Under the pieces are notes generated by a model. The model had not been told where the DNA came from. It searched no databases and saw nothing but the letters and a program-made list of their open reading frames with translations. The translations under genes were made by a program, and so were the position numbers. A DNA stretch of 38,005 nucleotides from Pseudomonadota bacterium (GTDB lineage: Bacteria; Pseudomonadota; Alphaproteobacteria; Rhodospirillales; Magnetospirillaceae). The number at the start of each line of letters is the position of its first letter. Positions within the stretch are counted from its first letter, which is position 1. Shown one piece after another: positions 1 to 7,500 of this stretch. The stretch lies in assembly GCA_021847015.1 (NCBI GenBank), contig JAJZVW010000030.1:1-38005 (forward strand), written 5' to 3'.

Positions 1-50
1 AGGTCTTCCAAGAAAGCGACAAAACCTATCGCGATCCCTCAAAAATCAAA

Positions 51-127
<77 letters not shown>

Positions 128-134
128 AACCCAA

Positions 135-164
135 GCCGCCAACACAGCACGTTGGCGGCTTTTT
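135..164 (+). terminator. Intrinsic terminator of the initiator tRNA
   Basis: A perfect 9-bp stem (135-143 with 151-159, GCCGCCAAC/GTTGGCGGC) encloses a 7-nt loop and runs straight into five T residues at 160-164. It lies immediately after the tRNA CCA end. Confidence 0.9.
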
Positions 165-323
165 GTCGTTCATTCTTTGCTTTTAGGCATGTACACTGGC
201 GTAGCCCTAAAGGCGAAAGAATGGAGCAACGCACTCTCATTCGGCGTGGTGCTTAAGGGGGCTTCCGTGCCGGCATGTCAGGCATGCCGGGCGGGATGGC
301 GGTAGTGGAAGGGTGCGCGCGCA

Positions 324-1148
324 ATGAGCAGGCGGTTGGCGAGGATCATTGCGACCGCGGTGCGTGGTGCAATCTCCCCTGTTCCAAAGTGGAACAAGGT
401 CGCCATGCTGTCTCATTTATCCTCTTCGCTGATCCCACGCGTTCCCGTGGACATAAACGGGAATGCGGCCACCCTGTATACGCCGTCGAAGGCGTCGGTG
501 TATTGGGCGCGCTACGGGATGGAGGCGGAGCCCGACACCGTGCGCTGGATAGGAGCGCTGGAGCCGGGATCGGTATTCTGGGATATCGGCGCGAGCGTCG
601 GTCTTTATTCCTTATGCGCCGGCTTTCGCGGTCTTCGTGTTCTGGCGTTCGAGGCCAACCCCTTCACCTACGAATGTCTGCTGCGGAATGTAAAGGAAAA
701 CCAAAAACAGGATGTCATCAAACCGTATTGCCTAGCGCTGGCGGAGACATCCGGTTTGGGGGAACTGTACGTATCGAGCACCGAGGCGGGAACGGTTGGC
801 AACGCCTTCGGCGATCCCCGGGCCAGTGTCATCCGCGATCGGGCGGGGGATATGGCGATCGCGATGATGTCCACGTCGATCGACGATCTGGTCGCCCGGT
901 TTTCGGCCCCTTTTCCCAACCATATCAAGATCGATGTCGACAGCATCGAGGATCGGATCGTCGCCGGCGGTCGGCAGACCCTATCGGATCCGCGTGTTCG
1001 CTCGGTATTGATCGAGATCGTCGGCGACACGCCCGTGCAGGTCGAGCGGGCCGGGACAATCATCGGCATGATGGGCGAATTCGGATTCGCCATCGACCCG
1101 ACCATCGGCTCGCCGTCCGGCAATCGACTTTTCGTGCGGCCGAACTGA
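324..1148 (+). CDS. FkbM-family SAM-dependent methyltransferase
   Basis: 274 residues. Likely transfers a methyl group from S-adenosylmethionine to an oxygen of a sugar or other small polar acceptor, as FkbM-family enzymes do; the acceptor cannot be told. The Rossmann methyltransferase core is clear: motif I FWDIGASVGLYS at about residues 85-96, the acidic end of strand 2 (LAFEANPFTYECLLRNV) at 107-123, and the family HIKIDVDSIE motif at 200-209. FkbM proteins usually have DIGAN in motif I; here it is DIGAS. The ATG at 324 keeps the whole domain and no upstream ATG in frame adds homologous sequence. It stands alone after the tRNA terminator with no glycan-synthesis genes nearby. Family call is good, substrate unknown. 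Confidence 0.82.
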   Translation: MSRRLARIIATAVRGAISPVPKWNKVAMLSHLSSSLIPRVPVDINGNAATLYTPSKASVYWARYGMEAEPDTVRWIGALEPGSVFWDIGASVGLYSLCAGFRGLRVLAFEANPFTYECLLRNVKENQKQDVIKPYCLALAETSGLGELYVSSTEAGTVGNAFGDPRASVIRDRAGDMAIAMMSTSIDDLVARFSAPFPNHIKIDVDSIEDRIVAGGRQTLSDPRVRSVLIEIVGDTPVQVERAGTIIGMMGEFGFAIDPTIGSPSGNRLFVRPN

Positions 1149-1373
1149 CCTGGTCCCCGGATTTTCGCCATTTCCACGGGCGGTACGGTGGCGCTGCCCT
1201 CAATCACTGCCAGGAATGCTGCCGCGGTCGTCATATCGCGAGCCCCGAATCTTCATCCAGGGCGATGCCCGTGGCCGCCTTGCCGGCGGGGCGCTACCTC
1301 CGGATTGGGGGCTTGTCGCCAAGCAAGGCGGTGCCAGATTTGCGGGATCGGTAACGCCACCACGGAGACAGCC

Positions 1374-1589
1374 ATGCACTGCGGAGACTGCCGCTTCTGG
1401 CACCAGCCGGCCACCCAGTGCCGGCGTAATGCCCCACTGCCCGTTCGCGGTCAGCAGGGGACCTTGGATACGGCTTGGCCTCATGTCGCTTCCGGTGACT
1501 GGTGCGGCGAATACCAGCCCGGCTATATCGACCGCACCAGCATGCCGACGGAAGCGCAGCGGCAAGGCCAGCAGCCTGCCCAGCATTGA
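1374..1589 (+). CDS. Small Cys-rich protein, probable zinc-binding
   Basis: 71 residues starting MHCGDCRFWH, preceded by a GGAGA ribosome site about 6 nt before the ATG. Four cysteines are arranged as C-x2-C near the N-terminus, then QCRR, then DWCGEY, a spacing that suits a single tetrahedral metal site. The C-terminal 20 residues are polar and probably disordered. Similar short proteins starting HCxxCxxW occur in alphaproteobacteria, some near phage genes (from memory, not checked). No signal peptide. Function unknown. The coding call rests on the ribosome site and cysteine pattern. Confidence 0.55.
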   Translation: MHCGDCRFWHQPATQCRRNAPLPVRGQQGTLDTAWPHVASGDWCGEYQPGYIDRTSMPTEAQRQGQQPAQH

Positions 1590-1597
1590 TACGGCAT

Positions 1598-1627
1598 GGC
1601 GGCCGGCATATGGCATGTCGGGCCGCC
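1598..1627. other. Hairpin downstream of the Cys-rich protein gene
   Basis: Seven-base arms GGCGGCC (1598-1604) and GGCCGCC (1621-1627) enclose 16 nt. There is no T-run on either side, so it is at best a weak terminator or an mRNA 3' stabiliser. It is the only structure seen in the roughly 300-nt gap (1590-1885) before the chemoreceptor; no further gene is seen there. Confidence 0.3.
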
Positions 1628-1885
1628 AAGCCTTCCTCGTAACCGGCCGGGCCTATGCGAATACGGGTCTTTCGGGCGCTGGGCGCCGCTGCCCGCCGTG
1701 TCATCCCGGATGGCCGCTGTTCGCCGGTCCGGCCGATTGCCTCGTGCCGAATGAAGTTGTGCATAAATGTTTGCCGTTTCATTCGGCCGGGCAATCGCCG
1801 GCTTGCGATTGACAGCTTGGAGACTTGAGTGCTACCTGAACATGGTAGCCAATCGACTGGCCAGGCCGTTCCTGAGGGGGAGCAT

Positions 1886-3214
1886 ATGGTTAACGGTGAG
1901 CCGACGGCTTTGGCCGAACTGGAAGCTATCGTCGACCGCTTGATCGACGGCAAATACTGTTCGTTGACCGGGACGAACAGCGGTTTGGCCGCGAAGCTCA
2001 GGGATTTGGCGGAGCACCTGGAGGGGCGGTCGAGGTCGGCGCTTCGCCATGCCGTCGGCATATCCATCTTCCTCAACGACACGGTTACCGAGGCGGTCCA
2101 GACTCTTCGCAGCATCCGCGAAATGAGCCAGAGGATGGCCACCATTTCGGCGGCGACCGAAGAGCTGGTCTCCACGGTCCAGGCCATCAGCCGCACCTCG
2201 GAATTAGCGGCCTCCAACGCCCAGTCGGTGCAGGGGATTTCCGACGAGGGCGCGCGCGATACGGAGACGGTGGTCAACACCATGCGCGACATCGTCGCCT
2301 CGGTGAACGACACCGCCGAACGGGCGGAGCGTTTGGCGAGTTCCTCGCAGCAGATCGGGTCCATCGTCGACCAGATCGAACAGATCGCCAAGCACACCAA
2401 CATCCTGGCCCTCAACGCCACCATCGAGGCGGCCCGTGCCGGTGAGGCGGGGCGCGGCTTCGCCGTCGTCGCCAACGAGGTCAAGAATCTCGCCAACCAG
2501 ACGTCGAAGGCGACCACGGACATCCGCAGCCGTATCACCACCCTGCGCCAGGAGATCGACGCCATTCTGACGGCGATGGGGGAGGGCGCGCAAAAGGTTG
2601 ACAGCGGCCAGAATCTCGTGCTCGGCTCGGTCGACAAGATGCGCACCGTGAGCAGCGAAATCCGGGACGTCACCACCCTGATGCGCGACATCGCCGATCA
2701 TCTCGGGCAGCAGCGCGTCGCGGCCCAGGAAATTTCGCAGAACCTCGAGGGTGCGGCGGCGCGGTCCAAATCCGATACCGACGCCGTGAACGCCCTCATC
2801 GACATCTCCATGCAAGCCAGCGCCGGGCTCGGCGACATGCTGACCGAGCTTAATCAGGTGGAGATTCGGAACGCGGTGATTCTGCTGGCGAAGTCGGATC
2901 ACGTCGTCTGGCGCCGGCACCTTGCCGAGATGCTGGCCGGTCGCGCCACCTTGGACCACAAGGAATTGTCCAACCATCACAATTGCCGTTTGGGCAAGTG
3001 GTGCGATTCGGTCGAGGACCGCCGCATTCTGGATCATCCCGCGTTCCGTGCCCTCGAAGCGCCCCATCGCCGCGTCCACGAACTGGGGATCGAGGCGGCG
3101 CGGCGGTTCAACCAGGGCGATTTCGACGGCGCCGTGGAGGCCGTCGCCGCCATCGAGGAGCCATCGTCCGAGGTGCAGCGCCTTCTGGACGCGTTGGCCG
3201 CGAGCTTCACCTGA
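1886..3214 (+). CDS. Soluble methyl-accepting chemotaxis protein with C-terminal CZB zinc-sensor domain
   Basis: 442 residues with no membrane segment, so a cytoplasmic chemoreceptor. It should control a CheA kinase through CheW. The signalling hairpin tip is unmistakable at about residues 165-205 ([18 protein letters not shown], then [20 protein letters not shown]). The C-terminus is a chemoreceptor zinc-binding (CZB) domain: a DHVVW histidine near 339, CRLGKW with Cys367, and HRRVH with His394/398. This is the 3His/1Cys set that binds Zn in family members such as TlpD. CZB domains are reported to sense zinc and oxidants such as hypochlorite. The short N-terminus (about 60 residues) has no recognisable sensor. 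The start at 1886 has a strong ribosome site (GAGGGGGAG); a GTG at 1829 is a weaker alternative. It converges, 12 nt apart, on the REC-PP2C gene, tying it to the partner-switching genes. Confidence 0.9.
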   Translation: MVNGEPTALAELEAIVDRLIDGKYCSLTGTNSGLAAKLRDLAEHLEGRSRSALRHAVGISIFLNDTVTEAVQTLRSIREMSQRMATISAATEELVSTVQAISRTSELAASNAQSVQGISDEGARDTETVVNTMRDIVASVNDTAERAERLASSSQQIGSIVDQIEQIAKHTNILALNATIEAARAGEAGRGFAVVANEVKNLANQTSKATTDIRSRITTLRQEIDAILTAMGEGAQKVDSGQNLVLGSVDKMRTVSSEIRDVTTLMRDIADHLGQQRVAAQEISQNLEGAAARSKSDTDAVNALIDISMQASAGLGDMLTELNQVEIRNAVILLAKSDHVVWRRHLAEMLAGRATLDHKELSNHHNCRLGKWCDSVEDRRILDHPAFRALEAPHRRVHELGIEAARRFNQGDFDGAVEAVAAIEEPSSEVQRLLDALAASFT

Positions 3215-3226
3215 TCCGCGCCGAAA

Positions 3227-4444
3227 TCAGCGGCGGCGGTGGACGGCCACTACGGTCAGATCGTCCGGTGGAGGCCCGGGAAGGTGCCGGTGGAAGTTCT
3301 CCAGCACGGTCTCGACCAGCGAGGTCTTTCCGGCACGGGTGGCGGTGACAGCCCAATCGCGCACCGCTTCTTCATCGATGGCCGCGCCGGAAGGATCGAG
3401 GCTTTCGACCAGGGCGTCGCTGAACAACAGGAGGGTGGAGCCCGGCGGGAAGGCGACCGTCGCGCTGGAGAACTCCGCTTCGCGAAAGGCGCCGATGGGC
3501 GGTGCGCTTTCTTCCAGATAGCGGGCCTGGTCGCCGACGATCAGCAGAGGGGGCGGGGAAGCGGCGCGCGCATAGCGGCAGATGCCGGCGCCGACGTCGA
3601 CGATGGCGAACAATGCCGTCGCGAACTGACCGGGCGGCAGCAGATCCACCAGGTCGCGGTTGAGGTCGGCCAGCCAAGCCGCCGGGTCCTCACCCCGCGG
3701 GGGCTGGCGGCTGATGAGGGCATGGAGGCGGAAGACGTTGATCGCGGCCGCGACCCCGTGGCCCGCGAAGTCGGCGATCAAAACGCCCAACCGGCCGGGT
3801 CCCATGGCGAACACGGTCCAGAAATCGCCGCCCATCTCGCTGGAGGTTTCCATGGTCCCCTCAACATCTAGGTCGAGGGGACGCCCCACCTCCGCCAGTT
3901 GCGCCGGCGTAGGCAGCAGCAGGTTCTGTGCGGTGCGGGCTCCGACCAGTTCGTGCCGGATGCGTTCCCGGAAGGCGCTGAGGTCGGCGACCAGCATGCG
4001 GTTGTGAAGATGCACCCGCACCCGGGCGGTGATCTCGGCAAGATTGATGGGCTTGGAGACCATGTCGCTGCCGCCGGCGGCGAAGCAGGCGGCCCGCTCC
4101 TGGCCGGTCGTCAATGCGGTCACGAAGATCACCGGGAGGTGCGTGTGGTGGTGTTCCCGGCGCAGACGCCGACACATCTCGTAGCCGTCCATTTCCGGCA
4201 TCATGACGTCCAGCAGCACCAGGTCGGGACGGAATGCGGCGACCGCTTCCAGACCCTCGCGGCCATTGGCCGCTTCGGCGACCTGGGCGATGCCGATGCT
4301 GCGGACGACGGCTCCCAGCAGGTTGCGGTTGGTGATGCTGTCATCGACGATCAGCACGCGGGCGTCGGCCAGCGAGGTCGTCTGTTCGGGCGAGCGCTCA
4401 AGCGTCGCGAATTGCGCTAGCAGCGAAAAGCCATCACGGTGCAT
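3227..4444 (-). CDS. Response regulator with PP2C (RsbU/SpoIIE-type) serine phosphatase output
   Basis: 405 residues. The N-terminal receiver domain spans about 28-150: acidic pair Asp34/Asp35, phospho-acceptor Asp79 in LLDVMMPEMDGYE, Thr109 and Lys131 (SKP). A linker of about 50 residues leads to a PP2C-like phosphatase domain (about 190-403) with metal-binding motifs EMGGDFW (Asp207), IADFAGHG (Asp225) and PPDDLTVV near the end. In this architecture receiver phosphorylation controls dephosphorylation of a STAS antagonist. The ATG at 4444 is preferred because GAGG lies at a workable distance upstream; an in-frame ATG at 4468 lacks a ribosome site. The gene overlaps the upstream RsbW-like gene by 28 nt, so the two are translationally linked. 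The expected substrate is the STAS protein at 5268-5570. Confidence 0.9.
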   Translation of the reverse strand: MHRDGFSLLAQFATLERSPEQTTSLADARVLIVDDSITNRNLLGAVVRSIGIAQVAEAANGREGLEAVAAFRPDLVLLDVMMPEMDGYEMCRRLRREHHHTHLPVIFVTALTTGQERAACFAAGGSDMVSKPINLAEITARVRVHLHNRMLVADLSAFRERIRHELVGARTAQNLLLPTPAQLAEVGRPLDLDVEGTMETSSEMGGDFWTVFAMGPGRLGVLIADFAGHGVAAAINVFRLHALISRQPPRGEDPAAWLADLNRDLVDLLPPGQFATALFAIVDVGAGICRYARAASPPPLLIVGDQARYLEESAPPIGAFREAEFSSATVAFPPGSTLLLFSDALVESLDPSGAAIDEEAVRDWAVTATRAGKTSLVETVLENFHRHLPGPPPDDLTVVAVHRRR

Positions 4445-5118
4445 CGTCCGCCGTCCTCGATATGCCATCGCTCGGTCATCGCAGCGATCAAGGGAAGCCC
4501 GTGGCCCCCCGCTTTGGACCGCTGCCGGACCGCCATCGCCGGGTTGAAGCCATCTCCCTGGTCACATACGGCCAGCTCGAGGGTGGGACCGTTCCGCAAG
4601 GCCGAAATTTCGATCCGCCGGGCGGCGAAAAGCGGGTCGGCAAGACGTTGGTCGCAGCTCTGGCAGTAGTCGAGAAAAGCATCCTTGGTGCCGGCCAAGG
4701 GCGAAGCGATGGCCAAGTTGCCGTGAATGACGGCGTTGGCCACCGCCTCGTGCGTGGCCGTGGACAGGGCTTCGTGCGTCTCGGACGAAAGCCCTAAGCG
4801 TGCGCGGAGCGCGTCGGCAAACAAGGCCGCGATATTCAGCGCGAAGGCCGTGTCCGTGCGCAGGGAAAGCGCCTGTCCGCCGCTAGCGAGATGCCGAAGA
4901 AATTTTTGTCCAAGCCCGCGCTCAGGAAAATCCTCCGATTCGATGCCACCGGAGAAAGGAGCGCTCAGTGCTTGCTGCAGCTTTTCCAAGTCGAAACGTG
5001 TACTCGCGACGATGCGCACATCGCCATGTGCGGATTTATCTTCACCGAGTTGCCATCCATACGTGCTAGCAATGGAACAAATTTCAACCGAGCTTGGAGC
5101 AATTAGGCGAACCGTCAT
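4417..5118 (-). CDS. RsbW-like ATP-binding protein (anti-sigma factor/serine kinase type) with N-terminal extension
   Basis: 233 residues. The C-terminal part (about 95-233) is a GHKL/HATPase_c fold of the RsbW/SpoIIAB type: N-box HEAVANAVIHGN (Glu124, Asn128, Asn134), G1 motif CDQGDGFNP (Asp186-Gly190) and G2 motif GGHGLPLI (205-212). Such proteins bind a STAS antagonist and phosphorylate it, or release it to capture another partner. The first 95 or so residues are not part of RsbW itself and I do not recognise them. The start at 5118 has a textbook ribosome site (AAGGGAGAAACC-ATG). It is first in a two-gene unit with the REC-PP2C gene and is divergent from the STAS gene across about 150 nt. 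No sigma-factor gene is in the window, so the final target is unknown. Confidence 0.85.
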   Translation of the reverse strand: MTVRLIAPSSVEICSIASTYGWQLGEDKSAHGDVRIVASTRFDLEKLQQALSAPFSGGIESEDFPERGLGQKFLRHLASGGQALSLRTDTAFALNIAALFADALRARLGLSSETHEALSTATHEAVANAVIHGNLAIASPLAGTKDAFLDYCQSCDQRLADPLFAARRIEISALRNGPTLELAVCDQGDGFNPAMAVRQRSKAGGHGLPLIAAMTERWHIEDGGRCTVMAFRC

Positions 5119-5267
5119 GGTTTCTCCCTTATCCCCTGCGATATATTGTCGCAGGACGGGACCTGGAAGAAGCGAAAAATATCTCCCCCCGATAGTTGGC
5201 ACTTGGCCGATCATCCGGATGCTGCGATCCTGAGGTTGTCTTTGCAGGAGATCCGGGGGGGGCGGAA
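5119..5267. promoter_or_regulatory. Divergent control region of the partner-switching genes
   Basis: 149 nt between the divergently transcribed RsbW-like and STAS genes. Both starts have strong ribosome sites at the edges of the gap (GGGAGA on the minus strand, a G-rich GGGGGGCGGAA on the plus strand), so promoters for both must be within or overlapping it. I cannot place confident -35/-10 boxes by eye. Confidence 0.5.
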
Positions 5268-5570
5268 ATGGAGTACGCGTTCGAAAGTACGGGCGGGAAC
5301 CTTTCGGTGCGGCTGGGCGGGCGGATGACTCACGCCGATTACAAAGGCTTCCGCGATATTCTCGGCCGGATTTTGGGGGATCGTCCCCAGCGTGTCGTAT
5401 TCGATCTCGCCAGGGTCGAGTTCGTGGATTCCTCGGCGCTCGGCATGCTGCTGATCGTGCGCGATGCGGCCATCGAGGACAGGAGGGAGGTTGTGCTGAA
5501 GGGGGCCGCCGGCCAAGTGGAGAAATTGGTCCGGGTCGCTAAACTGCACAAATACTTCACCGTGGAATAG
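5268..5570 (+). CDS. STAS-domain anti-sigma factor antagonist (RsbV/SpoIIAA-like)
   Basis: 100 residues, the usual size of a single STAS domain. The phosphorylation loop is intact: FDLARVEFVDSSALGMLL at about residues 45-62, where one of Ser55/Ser56 corresponds to the regulatory serine of SpoIIAA/RsbV. Unphosphorylated antagonist binds the RsbW-like kinase; phosphorylation frees the kinase. The start at 5268 follows a very G-rich ribosome site; a longer reading from 5196 adds only unrelated sequence. It sits divergently from its presumed kinase and phosphatase, giving all three parts of a partner switch in about 2.3 kb. Confidence 0.88.
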   Translation: MEYAFESTGGNLSVRLGGRMTHADYKGFRDILGRILGDRPQRVVFDLARVEFVDSSALGMLLIVRDAAIEDRREVVLKGAAGQVEKLVRVAKLHKYFTVE

Positions 5571-5639
5571 GCCGCTATCCCACCGCCCGCGGGAGCGCAC
5601 GCGCGCCCGGTCGGCTAACGGCCACCCGTCCGCATCCCG

Positions 5640-5879
5640 TCACATTTCAATACATTGGTGGGCCGGTTGACCTGACGCTTGGGGCTCCAAGCGTCGGGAT
5701 CGTGCCGCTGGCGCAAAAGCCCTGACGGGGGTGGCGGTGACGAATTCCCGTTCAGAATCCACGGTCATGCTGAAGCATTGGCGGCACCACAAGACGGCGG
5801 CCAACAGCCGTTCCTTGTAGACGATGTGGCTTGTGGTCTTGCCGCATTCGGTGCAGTGGCAGGCACGGATGTCCGTCAT
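5640..5879 (-). CDS. Small zinc-ribbon-like hypothetical protein
   Basis: 79 residues. Residues 7-12 read CHCTEC and residues 32-35 read CRQC, with about 20 residues between, so C-x2-C...C-x2-C as in a zinc ribbon; the tail is basic and probably flexible. The phrase CTECGKTTSHIVY looks like a real zinc knuckle rather than a chance frame. The ribosome site before ATG 5879 is weak (GGGATACGG). No neighbour suggests a role. Function unknown; moderately sure it is expressed. Confidence 0.5.
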   Translation of the reverse strand: MTDIRACHCTECGKTTSHIVYKERLLAAVLWCRQCFSMTVDSEREFVTATPVRAFAPAARSRRLEPQASGQPAHQCIEM

Positions 5880-6087
5880 CGCCGTATCCCGGTGGATTGC
5901 TCGGCGCATTGTCCGTGCCGGTCACCGCCTCGGCAAGCGACAGTGCGGTGACGTTTTTGGGGCGGTTCGGCCTGCGGTATCGCCGGATTGCGCCCGTACG
6001 GGTTTGACATGCCCCAACCGGGTTCCCATTTGGCGAGGTCAGTCGTAGCCCAAGGACGTTCCGCGTCAAAGCGAATGGGAACACGCC

Positions 6088-6426
6088 ATGAAAGTCACCG
6101 TCGCCGTCCTGTTGGCCGGACTGACTCCGGGCTTGGCCTTGGCCCAATCGGCCGATCCTTCCCAATCCGAGGCGCCGCCGGCCGAGAACGGGGAGCTTGA
6201 GGCCGTACCCGCCCCCCCACCCTGCGGCGGCAGCGGGCCGATCGAGCACGGCATGCGCATACAGCCGACCCCTTCCCGCGACGAGTGCCTGGAAGAGCTC
6301 CAACGCCAATCCCGCACCCGCGAGAATGACGATGTGACGCTTGGGGCCAAGGGGGTGCCCCAAGTGCAAATTCCAGAACAGCAAGGGGCGACGGCGCCAG
6401 CGCAACCTGGGCCGAATGGGCGGTGA
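6088..6426 (+). CDS. Small secreted (periplasmic) hypothetical protein
   Basis: 112 residues with a classic signal peptide: MKVTVAVLLAGLTPGLALAQ, cleavage expected after ALA near residue 19. The mature part is short, rich in Pro, Glu and Gln, and holds two cysteines (CGG near 46, DECLE near 67) that could form a disulphide. No known domain. The ATG follows GGGAACACGCC, an acceptable ribosome site. The downstream hairpin shared with the cbbP terminator could end its transcript. Function unknown. Confidence 0.6.
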   Translation: MKVTVAVLLAGLTPGLALAQSADPSQSEAPPAENGELEAVPAPPPCGGSGPIEHGMRIQPTPSRDECLEELQRQSRTRENDDVTLGAKGVPQVQIPEQQGATAPAQPGPNGR

Positions 6427-6475
6427 TCCGGCGGCGGAAGCCATTCGGGCATGCGGAAAGGGCGGATGACGCCAC

Positions 6476-6504
6476 AAAAAAACCGGCGGCATCGCTGCCG
6501 CCGG
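6476..6504 (-). terminator. Intrinsic terminator of the cbbM-cbbP transcript
   Basis: A perfect 9-bp stem (CCGGCGGCA 6483-6491 with TGCCGCCGG 6496-6504, loop TCGC) is followed on the minus strand by seven T residues (the A-run 6476-6482). It lies 18 nt after the cbbP stop. Without the T-run it could also slow plus-strand transcription from the small secreted-protein gene. Confidence 0.88.
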
Positions 6505-6522
6505 CCAACCAGACTTGCCCCG

Positions 6523-7416
6523 TCAGCCCAGGGCGGCCTTTCGATCCGCCATGATCCGGCGCAGGATCGGGGTCAGGATGAGTTCCATGGCCAGGCCCAT
6601 CTTGCCGCCGGGGACGACGATGGTGTTGCGCCGGCTCATGAACGAATCCTTGATCATCGACAGCAGGAAGGGGAAGTCGATGTCGAAGCGATCCGGCTTG
6701 CGGAAGCGGATGACCACCATGCTCTCATCCGGCGTCGGGATGTCGCGGGCGATGAGTGGGTCGGAGGTGTCCACGACCGGCACGCGCTGGAAGTTGATGT
6801 CGGTCAGCTTGAACTGCGGCACGATAAAATGCATGTAATCGTGCATCCGCCGCAGGATGGTATCCATCACCGCTTCTTCGGAATAGCCGCGATGCTTGGT
6901 GTCGCGATGGATCTTTTGAATCCATTCCAGGTTGATCACGGGGACCACGCCGATCTTCAGGTCGGCGTGCTTGGCGACGTTCGCTTCGGGCGTGGCGACG
7001 CAACCGTGCAGGCCCTCGTAGAACAGGATGTCCGAGCCCGCCGGCAGATCCTCCCAGGGAGTGAATTCCCCGGCCTTGACGTTGAAGTGCGCGAAGCGCT
7101 GGGCTTCTTCGTCGTTGTGGATGTAGAAGCGGCGCTGGCAGGCGCCGGTCTCGCCGTAGCGGGCAAAGGTTTCGGACAGTTCCGCGAAGAGGTTGGCTTC
7201 GGGACCGAAGTGGCTGAAGTTGCGGTTGCCGGCCTTTTCGGCCTCGGCCATCGCCTTCTTCATCTCCACCCGGTTATAGCGGTGGAAGCTGTCGCCCTCG
7301 ATGATGCCGGCGTTGATGCTCTGGCGCCGGAACATATGCTCGAAGGCTTCCTTGACGGTACTGGTGCCGGCGCCGGATGACCCGGTGACGGCGATGATCG
7401 GATGCTTCCTCGACAC
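6523..7416 (-). CDS. cbbP: Phosphoribulokinase (class I, proteobacterial)
   Basis: 297 residues, normal for the octameric proteobacterial enzyme. It phosphorylates ribulose 5-phosphate with ATP to ribulose 1,5-bisphosphate, the RuBisCO substrate. Visible features: P-loop GSSGAGTST at residues 12-20; the catalytic EGDSFHRYNR stretch with Asp42, His45 and Arg49, the same positions as in the Rhodobacter enzyme; FYEGLHGC near 132-139; and KIHRDTKHRGYS near 169-180. The start codon is GTG (7414-7416) with AAGGGGTGG just upstream. It lies 84 nt downstream of cbbM on the same strand and ends in a strong terminator, so cbbM-cbbP look like one operon. Cytoplasmic. Confidence 0.96.
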   Translation of the reverse strand: MSRKHPIIAVTGSSGAGTSTVKEAFEHMFRRQSINAGIIEGDSFHRYNRVEMKKAMAEAEKAGNRNFSHFGPEANLFAELSETFARYGETGACQRRFYIHNDEEAQRFAHFNVKAGEFTPWEDLPAGSDILFYEGLHGCVATPEANVAKHADLKIGVVPVINLEWIQKIHRDTKHRGYSEEAVMDTILRRMHDYMHFIVPQFKLTDINFQRVPVVDTSDPLIARDIPTPDESMVVIRFRKPDRFDIDFPFLLSMIKDSFMSRRNTIVVPGGKMGLAMELILTPILRRIMADRKAALG

Positions 7417-7447
7417 GATGCCACCCCTTTTTAAACGTTAGTAGGGA

Positions 7448-7465
7448 GGCAGGCGCGCGCCTGCC
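7448..7465. promoter_or_regulatory. Perfect 18-bp palindrome between cbbM and cbbP
   Basis: GGCAGGCGC followed by its exact complement GCGCCTGCC, flanked by GGG and CCC that extend the stem past one mismatch. It sits in the 84-nt gap between the cbbM stop and the cbbP start. There is no T-run on the minus strand, so a full terminator is unlikely. It may stabilise the 3' end of cbbM mRNA or attenuate read-through, giving more RuBisCO than kinase (inference). Confidence 0.5.
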
Positions 7466-7500
7466 CCCCAATTTCCCCGACTATAACCGATTTTTTGTGA

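Noticed and set aside
1294..2691. A 465-codon open frame on the minus strand
   Set aside because: Antisense to the CZB chemoreceptor and to the small Cys-rich gene; Ser/Arg-rich without motifs.
7417..7500. Terminator between cbbM and cbbP
   Set aside because: The palindrome is strong but no T-run follows on the minus strand; the T-run near 7491 is on the wrong strand and side. Kept as an attenuating or stabilising hairpin only.
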